A DNA stretch of 5,065 nt. Source: an uncultured Chthonomonas sp. (GTDB taxonomy: Bacteria; Armatimonadota; Chthonomonadetes; Chthonomonadales; CAJBBX01). Each line of letters starts with the position of its first letter. Within the stretch, counting starts at the first letter, position 1. Shown here piece by piece: positions 1-5,065 of the stretch. Position numbers and translations under genes: made by a program. The notes below the pieces were generated by a model. That model saw only the letters and a list, made by a program, of their open reading frames with translations, was not told where the DNA came from and searched no databases. The DNA is taken from the NCBI GenBank assembly GCA_903886985.1, contig CAISOI010000616.1, forward strand, positions 1 to 5,065, written 5' to 3'.

Positions 1-920
1 GCATTTACCACAGAAACCGTGTTGGAGTCAGAGGTCTTTGAGAGGATGATCCCGATACTATCTTGACCATTGGCTCGTGTAATGGATGATTGATTGGCAT
101 TAGCAATTGTAACCGTAGCAACGTCGGAAACGGTGAGGGGGACAGAGCTTCCGCGACCACCATTTTCTGAAATTACCTGTTGGGAAACTATGGGAGTTTT
201 GCGAATATCTTCGAGATTAGAAAATGCACCAATCATACGGACGTCAATCTCTTTGTTGCCCTGAACAATCGCTCCACCGGGTGAGTTTCGCCCGGCGGCC
301 TTTAAACCATCAACGATATCTTCAATATTGATGTGATATTGTTGTAATCGAAGGGCATCGACATGGACCTTTACCTCTCTCGAAACGCCACCCACTACAT
401 TGACAGTTGCTACACCAGAAACGCGTGCTATTTTGGGTCGAATATCTCGATCAACTGATTTTCTGAGATCGTGAAGTGAAGATGTAGCCGTTATTGCAAC
501 GTAAAGCACCGGCTGGGCATTGATATCCAGCTTGGCAATGACCGGTGCCCGAACTTCACTGGGTAACGATGCTCGGATGGCTTCGACTTTCTCCCGTGTT
601 GATGCAATTGCTTTATCAAGGTCTGAACCAAGATTGAGGTCAATGCTGACAATTGAAACAGAATCTTGACTACTAGAGAAGACGTCCTTTAAGTTAGATA
701 CCGAGCCAACAGCGTCTTCGATGGGTTTGGTAACTAGCGACTCTATCTCTTGTGGGCCAGCACCGGGATATACAGTTGTTATGGTGAGGGTGGGAATATC
801 GACCCGCGGATTGAGTTCAGCGGGCAACCGGAAATAGGAGATGGTCCCAAGTATCGAGAGCGCAATGAGCGTCATCCAGATGACTATAGGGCGAGATATT
901 GCTAATCGAGTAAGCCACAC
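1..920 (-). CDS. RND efflux permease (HAE1/AcrB-like), N-terminal part
   Basis: Inner-membrane, proton-driven efflux pump subunit of the resistance-nodulation-division family, which normally works with a periplasmic adaptor and a TolC-type outer-membrane channel. Reading the minus strand from 920 gives 306 uninterrupted codons running off the left edge; full-length members have about 1,000-1,060 residues, so roughly the first 30% is present. A short basic start (WLTRLAISRP) leads into transmembrane helix 1 (about residues 12-30). Then come the hallmark segments DIPTLTITTVYPGAGPQEIE (41-60), KPIEDAVGSV (65-74), LGSDLDKA (97-104), SGVATVNVVGG (168-178) and NSPGGAIVQG (212-221), all of the porter (pore) domain. 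The start is GTG at 918-920: an in-frame TAG lies only a few codons upstream and no ATG precedes the helix. A weak AGGCGA lies 11 bases before it. The proton-relay residues of TM4 are outside the window. The substrate cannot be inferred. No adaptor gene lies upstream, where it is often found. Confidence 0.93.
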   Translation of the reverse strand, partial: MWLTRLAISRPIVIWMTLIALSILGTISYFRLPAELNPRVDIPTLTITTVYPGAGPQEIESLVTKPIEDAVGSVSNLKDVFSSSQDSVSIVSIDLNLGSDLDKAIASTREKVEAIRASLPSEVRAPVIAKLDINAQPVLYVAITATSSLHDLRKSVDRDIRPKIARVSGVATVNVVGGVSREVKVHVDALRLQQYHINIEDIVDGLKAAGRNSPGGAIVQGNKEIDVRMIGAFSNLEDIRKTPIVSQQVISENGGRGSSVPLTVSDVATVTIANANQSSITRANGQDSIGIILSKTSDSNTVSVVN

Positions 921-1083
921 AGTAGTGTTGGTCGCCTGCTAATGTTCTGAAAAGATTAATTTTGTCGAGTAGATGTGTTCACCGAACGGAGCAGTGTGTT
1001 AAGAGTTTAGCAGAATTGGCACGTAAATCCATTTGAAGCGCAATCTGTGCTGGAAACTCAATAGCCTAAATGGGCACCTATCA

Positions 1084-1114
1084 TTGAAGTCATGTTGCGA
1101 GTGTGTTCTACAAT
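1084..1114 (+). promoter_or_regulatory. candidate promoter for the dehydrogenase gene (weak)
   Basis: TTGAAG (1084-1089) resembles a -35 box and TACAAT (1109-1114) matches five of six bases of a -10 box, but the 19-base spacer is longer than the preferred 17. An alternative pairing is TTGCGA (1095-1100) with CATAGT (1117-1122), 16 bases apart. Both lie 40-70 bases upstream of the TTG start, a sensible place for a promoter. Matches this loose arise often by chance, and the sigma-factor consensus of this organism is unknown. The rest of 921-1161 shows no other convincing signal. Confidence 0.22.
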
Positions 1115-1142
1115 AACATAGTGGTAATTGGAAGATCTATAC

Positions 1143-1148
1143 AGGAGG
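1143..1148 (+). promoter_or_regulatory. ribosome binding site of the dehydrogenase gene
   Basis: A perfect AGGAGG sits upstream of the short-chain dehydrogenase reading frame. The spacing to the TTG at 1162 is 13 bases, longer than the usual 5-10. The reading frame is open back to 1117 but contains no ATG, GTG or nearer TTG. The only start-like codon nearer the site is ATA at 1153, which is very rarely used. TTG at 1162 is therefore the best start despite the long spacing. Confidence 0.6.
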
Positions 1149-1161
1149 CTGCATACACGAA

Positions 1162-1947
1162 TTGTCAAATTTTGATATAGCTGGTCGAGTTGTTTTGGTT
1201 ACCGGTGGGACTACCGGTTTGGGGCGATCCATTGCTGAGGGCATGGCCAAAGCCGGAGCAATCGTACATATATGTTCGCGAGACACTGCAAAAGTAATTG
1301 AAGCCGCGCGGGCGCTCAAGCAGATTAATACTCAATGTGACGGCTATACCGCCGACGTTACGGATCAGGAATCCCTCGTAGAAGTGGTAGACGAAATTGT
1401 CGAAAAAGAAGGCGCGTTAGATATTCTGGTGAATGCAGCAGGGGTGACATCCCGGGCTCCAGCAATTGACATGACACTCGACGAATGGAATCGAGTAATT
1501 AACATCAATCAAACTGGTACTTTCATATCTAATCAGATCGCGGCCAGAGTGATGAGCAAACAACCGAAGGGCGGTGCGATTGTTAATGTAGCGAGTCTTG
1601 CCAGTTTTATGGGATGGTCCTGGGTCGCGGCATATGGTGCAAGTAAAGCTGCAGTGATGCAAATGACTGAGACTTTTGCTGTTGAGTGGGCACAATACAA
1701 CATCCGTGTTAATGCTATCGCTCCTGGATTATTCCCGACCGATCTTAACAGAAGTATGATTGAAGGAACGCCTCGTGGAACATGGTTTAAGCATCACACG
1801 CCGATGGGCCGATATGGCTCGCCTGACGAATTGGTGGGGGCTGTGATATATCTATCGTCCGATGCTGCGAGTTTTGTAACGGGAGTGACACTACCTGTAG
1901 ACGGTGGCTATCTTGCATGTGGTGTACCCTCAAATCCCCCCGAATAA
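1162..1947 (+). CDS. short-chain dehydrogenase/reductase, gluconate 5-dehydrogenase-like
   Basis: A complete 261-residue cytosolic NAD(P)-dependent oxidoreductase of the classical SDR family (usual length about 250). The Rossmann nucleotide-binding motif TGGTTGLG is at residues 14-21, the adenine-site acid D65 is in ADVTD, and NAAG is at 91-94. The catalytic residues are all present: N116, S145, and Y158/K162 in YGASK. The family's NAIAPG (184-189) and the C-terminal SFVTG...VDGGYLA (237-252) follow. Arg40 just after the second strand suggests NADP(H) preference (inference). The NQTGTF segment, AVEWAQYNIRVNAIAPG and the GGYLA ending resemble gluconate 5-dehydrogenase and KduD-type sugar-acid dehydrogenases, but SDR substrates cannot be read reliably from sequence; a FabG-like or other sugar/polyol dehydrogenase is possible. 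It starts with TTG at 1162, after AGGAGG. It is transcribed alone, divergent from the RND gene and convergent with DUF1501, so its neighbours give no pathway clue. Confidence 0.93.
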   Translation: MSNFDIAGRVVLVTGGTTGLGRSIAEGMAKAGAIVHICSRDTAKVIEAARALKQINTQCDGYTADVTDQESLVEVVDEIVEKEGALDILVNAAGVTSRAPAIDMTLDEWNRVININQTGTFISNQIAARVMSKQPKGGAIVNVASLASFMGWSWVAAYGASKAAVMQMTETFAVEWAQYNIRVNAIAPGLFPTDLNRSMIEGTPRGTWFKHHTPMGRYGSPDELVGAVIYLSSDAASFVTGVTLPVDGGYLACGVPSNPPE

Positions 1948-1949
1948 GC

Positions 1950-2010
1950 ACCCAACCTCTAAAGGTAATGTGACGCGCTCACGGTAATAGTGAGCGCGTC
2001 TTGGTTGGGT
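1950..2010. terminator. nested inverted repeat between convergent genes, probable bidirectional terminator
   Basis: An inner perfect 11-bp stem, GACGCGCTCAC (1972-1982) with GTGAGCGCGTC (1990-2000), closes a 7-base loop. An outer perfect 8-bp stem, ACCCAACC (1950-1957) with GGTTGGGT (2003-2010), encloses it, leaving 14 unpaired bases on the left and 2 on the right. The structure starts 3 bases after the dehydrogenase stop codon and ends 3 bases before the DUF1501 stop codon, so it fills the convergent gap and could serve both transcripts. Neither side carries a proper T-tract, so it is not a textbook intrinsic terminator; it may act as a 3'-end-stabilising hairpin or a U-tract-less terminator. 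Confidence 0.75.
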
Positions 2011-2013
2011 TTA

Positions 2014-3423
2014 TCAGGCCAAGAGATCTGGAATTACTTTGCCGTAAACATCGGTAAGCCTGTAATCTCTCCCACTGTGCCGATAAGTCAGTTTTGTGTG
2101 ATCCAAGCCCATTAGGTGCAGTATTGTGGCGTGGAAATCATGTACGTGAACCTCATCTTTGGCAACGCGAATTCCATACTCGTCCGTTTCACCATACACT
2201 GTGCCTGGTCGAACACCAGCTCCTGCCATCCACGAGCTAAACGCCCAATTGTGATGTTCGCGTCCTAGAGCGTCAGCTCGATTATTGAACGGAGTACGAC
2301 CAAATTCGGTTGTCCATACAACGAGAGTATCGTTCAGAAGTCCTCTTGCTTTTAGATCCTTTAACAAACCAGCTATAGGTTGATCTACATTTCTTGCCAA
2401 ACGAGCGTGGTCCATCATATCACCGTGTGAATCCCAATTTCCGGAAGACCCCGTGTCGATGAGTTCAACAAATCGAACTCCCTTATCTATTAACCGTCGT
2501 GCAGCAAGGCACTGCCAGCCAAATCCCGAATCTGTATTCCGGTTCAATCCATACAGTTTCAGGGTGGCGTCCGACTCTTGAGAAAAGTCGAGTACTTCCG
2601 GAACAGCAGCTTGCATCCCAAAAGCGGTCTCAAAAGTCTTTATGCGTGCAGTTAATTGTGGATCCACGTTTCTGTCCGCCAAATGGCGACGGTTGATTAG
2701 GTTAAGGGCAGCAAGCTCTTGCTTTTGCATATTGAGATCAATGCGTGGTGAAACGTCAGCGACGGGTTCCTTGCCCGGGATGACCAAAGTGCCTTGATGC
2801 GCCCCAGGTAGAAAGTCACTAGCATAAACTTGCGACCCTGCATAGGTCTGTGCTGGCGCAACAGTAATGAACGATGGCAGGTTTCGGTTTTCAGTACCTA
2901 GTCCATAGCTCAGCCAAGCTCCCAAACTGGGTCTAGCAAAATTGAAGGAACCGGTATGCATACCGAGAGTAGCGTTGTAATGATTTGAGTGATCTGTTCG
3001 CATGGAACGGATTAAAGCAATATCGTCCATACACTCGGCAAGATGCGGAAAGAGACTGCTGACTTCGATGCCGCATTGTCCGTGCTTTTTGAAATCCCAT
3101 TGCGGTCGTTTCAAGAAAATGCGTTCATATCCAGGGCGATTCTTGATCTCAGGGTGGTCCAACTTGACTTCGGTACCAACATCTTTGAACAACCGAGGCT
3201 TATGGTCGAAGGTATCGACATGAGAAACACCACCTGTCATATACAAAAAGATAACGTGCTTTGCTTTGGCAGGAAAGTGGGAAGCGCGGGGCGCAAGCGG
3301 ATCCACGCTCTCGCGTGGTTGTGCATTGGCAATCATTTCATGCAAAATTCCAGGCATCAATATGCTGCCCGCAACTGCGGAACGAATCAACTGACGTCTC
3401 GGTATTGAGTTGCGATTATCCAT
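2014..3423 (-). CDS. DUF1501 family exported protein (alkaline-phosphatase-superfamily fold)
   Basis: A complete 469-residue protein of the DUF1501 family, related to sulfatases and alkaline phosphatases; its substrate is unknown. The N-terminus has a Tat-like signal: PRRQLIR (8-14), a hydrophobic stretch (15-27) and an AxA-type cleavage site, ANA (32-34). This predicts folded export to the periplasm. Family segments follow in order: IFLYMTGGVSHVDTFD (58-73), CGIEVSSLFPHLAE (117-130), ARPSLGAWLSYGLG (163-176), NWDSHGD (329-335), WTTEFGRTP (370-378), GREHHN (387-392), GETDEYG (411-417), HDFHATILHLMGLDH (428-442) and SGRDYRLTDVYGKVI (450-464). Conserved Asp/His residues such as D70, D331, H333, H390 and H431 are plausible metal or active-site ligands by analogy with the superfamily. 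ATG at 3421-3423 is preferred over in-frame TTG at 3427-3429, because AAAGG (3433-3437) lies 9 bases from the ATG but only 3 from the TTG. It follows the PSD1 gene by 23 bases, a recurrent pairing, and is probably cotranscribed. Confidence 0.95.
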   Translation of the reverse strand: MDNRNSIPRRQLIRSAVAGSILMPGILHEMIANAQPRESVDPLAPRASHFPAKAKHVIFLYMTGGVSHVDTFDHKPRLFKDVGTEVKLDHPEIKNRPGYERIFLKRPQWDFKKHGQCGIEVSSLFPHLAECMDDIALIRSMRTDHSNHYNATLGMHTGSFNFARPSLGAWLSYGLGTENRNLPSFITVAPAQTYAGSQVYASDFLPGAHQGTLVIPGKEPVADVSPRIDLNMQKQELAALNLINRRHLADRNVDPQLTARIKTFETAFGMQAAVPEVLDFSQESDATLKLYGLNRNTDSGFGWQCLAARRLIDKGVRFVELIDTGSSGNWDSHGDMMDHARLARNVDQPIAGLLKDLKARGLLNDTLVVWTTEFGRTPFNNRADALGREHHNWAFSSWMAGAGVRPGTVYGETDEYGIRVAKDEVHVHDFHATILHLMGLDHTKLTYRHSGRDYRLTDVYGKVIPDLLA

Positions 3424-3432
3424 TTCCAAGTA

Positions 3433-3437
3433 CCTTT
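3433..3437 (-). promoter_or_regulatory. ribosome binding site of the DUF1501 gene
   Basis: On the minus strand AAAGG precedes the ATG at 3423 by 9 bases and lies inside the 23-base gap after the PSD1 stop codon. It decides the start: the in-frame TTG two codons upstream (3427-3429) would be only 3 bases away, too close for normal initiation. Confidence 0.55.
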
Positions 3438-3446
3438 AAGTCCGGC

Positions 3447-5040
3447 TCAATCAATGTAGACAAACTCATTGCCACACAACAAGAGCCTAGCGACTGACTG
3501 CCAAACGCGGATTTCACGCTCTTTGACGTCCAAGTTGGATAGTTGTTTCGAAAGGTCATTTTTGTACTTTTGTATGTCATTAACTTCTACCGGTGCAGGT
3601 ATACGTCCATACGCCTCCAAGTAGGCGTAATCCAAGCGTTTGGTGTCCACAGGTGATGAAGTCAGTATTCTCTCTGCGAATTTTTCAGCGCAATTATGAA
3701 CAAATGGATCATTCATAAAGAACAATGATTGAGTTGGCACCGTAGTAGAATCGCGAACCGCAGAACTTGCATTTGGGTCTGCTCCATCGAAAAGGGTGAA
3801 AAAGCGATTGGGTCTGTTGCGCTTCTGCATGGTGTAAACACTTCGTTTGGGACTGAAATATTCTGCCGCAAAGGGCGAATGTTGGGTAAAGTTCCAACTC
3901 GATTCTGGAGGGAACGGATGTTGTTGGCCCTGCGTTAGATCTAGTTCACTGCTAATACGCAACAGGGAATCGCGGATCTCTTCAGCACTCAGTCGTCGGC
4001 GCGGAAACGAGGTGTAAAGATCAGAATAGTCCTGATTTGCATTATTAGCCCCAGCACTGAGGCGACATTGTTGTTGATATGTTTTGCTCGTCATAATCAA
4101 TCGATTGAGCGCCTTAATATCCCAACCACTCTTTAAGAATTCGGCACTTAGATAATCTAGAAGTTCCGGGTGAGTCGGTAAACTGCCACGTGTACCAAAA
4201 TCATTTGTAGATTTCACGATACCCTTCCCGAAATGCCATTGCCAAATTCTGTTCACAATGACACGCGCAGTTAGTGGATTTTTGGGATCGGTAATCCAAT
4301 TTGCAAGTTCAAGTCTCCCGCTAGTGTTTGTAGTTTCCACTCTTTGATTGCCAAGAACGGTCAAAAACTTACGTGGAACTTCTTCTCCTAAGTCGTTCGG
4401 CTCGCCGCGCTTCTGGATAAGTGCATTTTTTGCGGTTCCTTCAGAAACCGCGTAGGCCATAGGCACTTCCAATTCAGAATTGATTGCCGCAATCCTTGCT
4501 TTGGTCGTTCGTAGCGAAGATGTGTTTTCAGCTTGGGCTAAGAACATGGATGCAATTGTTGGCTCGTTACTATTAGACGTGAATTTCTCAATTTTCCAGC
4601 CAACTCCATCTGGTCCGCCAGGATCAGCGTCTTTCAATCCCCCCTCAATTGAGATTTCACCGTCTATTGGGCTGAGCCATGATATTGCGACTGGACCCTT
4701 TGGTCCGGGGTGCATAAAGAACGATTTCGGTGGAAGTTTCGTCCAGATTGAGACCGATTGGTCCGAGTTGTTCACAAATACTGACGGTGTCTCACCGTTT
4801 TGCCAGCCGCGGAGAGCAGTTTGACCGCCAATTTTTGATAGACTCTCAGGCATCAATTGAAATCCCAATTGTGCATCAAGGAAGCACCAAACGGATGGAT
4901 TTCCGTATCTATCGCTCTGGGGATTATTGCCCGGGAAGTCTGCGACAAGATCGGCAACACTCCACTTATGTTTCGTTCCTCTATTTTCTGTAACTATGAA
5001 ATCTACCTGGGTAGTATCTGCGCCGTGACTAGTCAGGGGT
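3447..5040 (-). CDS. PSD1 (DUF1553) domain protein, 5'-truncated at contig end
   Basis: The C-terminal 530 residues of a large planctomycete-type protein; full-length relatives usually have about 700-1,100 residues, with N-terminal cytochrome-c-like and DUF1549 (PSCyt2) domains, not seen here. The frame stays open upstream of the first start-like codon (TTG at 4866-4868) and reads sensible family sequence up to 5040, for example WSVADLVADFPGNNP and RYGNPSVWCFLDAQ, so the real start lies beyond the contig. The visible N-terminal region (about 5039-4580) is a beta-rich linker domain with TPSVFVNNSDQSVSIWT, HPGPKGP and DADPGGPDGVGW. Next come AYAVSEGTAKNALIQKRGEP and GEEVPRKFL, then DUF1553 (about 4307-3450): LANWITDPKNPLTARVIVNR, IWQWHFGKGIV, DFGTRGSLPTHPELLDYL, RRRLSAEEIRDSLLR, ADPNASSAVRDSTTVPTQSL and the typical terminal LLLCGNEFVYID. 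Biochemical function is unknown; export to the periplasm is usual in the family but the signal region is missing. It is the likely first gene of an operon with DUF1501. Confidence 0.93.
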
Positions 5041-5065
5041 AGATCGGAAGGCGTCGTGTAGGGAA
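5041..5065. other. Illumina TruSeq adapter remnant (not genomic)
   Basis: The final 25 bases begin AGATCGGAAG and continue GCGTCGTGTAGGGAA. This is the reverse complement of the TruSeq universal (P5-side) adapter, whose known start is AGATCGGAAG followed by AGCGTCGTGT; the window lacks one A after position 5050. It runs to the very end of the window. It translates without a stop in the PSD1 frame, so a gene caller would wrongly add about eight adapter-encoded residues to that protein. Trim before use. Confidence 0.95.

Noticed and set aside
921..1161. Possible small gene, RNA gene or mobile-element end in the divergent spacer
   Set aside because: I saw no tRNA-like fold, no terminal inverted repeats and no convincing coding frame; the candidate promoter is the only structure worth listing.
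1417..1695. 92-codon minus-strand frame inside the dehydrogenase gene
   Set aside because: It is antisense to the catalytic core of a complete SDR, is rich in Cys and His without any known motif, and has no ribosome site I could support.
3043..3408. 121-codon open frame on the plus strand, opposite DUF1501
   Set aside because: It lies wholly antisense to the N-terminal part of a well-supported DUF1501 gene, and its translation shows no domain pattern. It is a shadow frame.
3427..3429. TTG as the start of the DUF1501 protein
   Set aside because: It is only 3 bases from the AAAGG site, while the ATG two codons later has normal 9-base spacing and leads directly into the signal peptide.
4480..4824. 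114-codon open frame on the plus strand, opposite the PSD1 gene
   Set aside because: Its composition mirrors the reverse complement of the PSD1 linker domain, with no family motif of its own.
4730..5042. Open frames on the plus strand near the right end
   Set aside because: They are antisense to the continued PSD1 frame, which reads recognisable family sequence to 5040; one also runs into the adapter.
1..5065. CRISPR array, transposase, tRNA/rRNA or attachment site
   Set aside because: No spaced direct repeats, no transposase motifs and no structural RNA genes are visible on either strand.

Overview
This window looks like the end of a short-read (Illumina) contig from a Gram-negative bacterium, most likely of the Planctomycetota/Verrucomicrobiota-type lineages. 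The lineage call is an inference from one gene pair. A large DUF1549/DUF1553-type ('PSD1') protein followed directly by a DUF1501 protein with a twin-arginine-like signal is strongly expanded in Planctomycetota, Verrucomicrobiota, Lentisphaerota and a few other, mostly aquatic, phyla. Base composition is moderate, and GTG or TTG starts are plausible for two of the genes.

Layout. Positions 1-920 (minus strand) hold the N-terminal 306 residues of an RND efflux permease of the HAE1/AcrB type; the rest lies beyond the left edge. A 241-base divergent intergenic region (921-1161) follows, with a Shine-Dalgarno sequence and a weak promoter candidate for the next gene. Positions 1162-1947 (plus strand) encode a complete classical short-chain dehydrogenase/reductase, closest in pattern to gluconate 5-dehydrogenase/KduD-like enzymes. 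Its 3' end converges on the next gene, and a large nested inverted repeat (1950-2010) fills the gap exactly. Positions 2014-3423 (minus strand) encode a complete DUF1501 protein. Just upstream on the same strand, 23 bases apart, lies the C-terminal part of a PSD1 (DUF1553) protein (3447-5040), open at its 5' end.

The last 25 bases (5041-5065) are not genomic. They match the reverse complement of the Illumina TruSeq universal adapter with one base missing. The contig therefore ends in untrimmed adapter, and the PSD1 gene is cut off by the assembly rather than by biology.

How the genes relate. The PSD1-DUF1501 pair is a probable two-gene operon of exported proteins whose biochemical role is not well established. 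The RND permease and the dehydrogenase are divergently transcribed and have no evident functional link to the pair or to each other. I did not find a clearly new system. The points most worth attention are the adapter tail, the nested convergent hairpin, and the poorly understood PSD1-DUF1501 pair.
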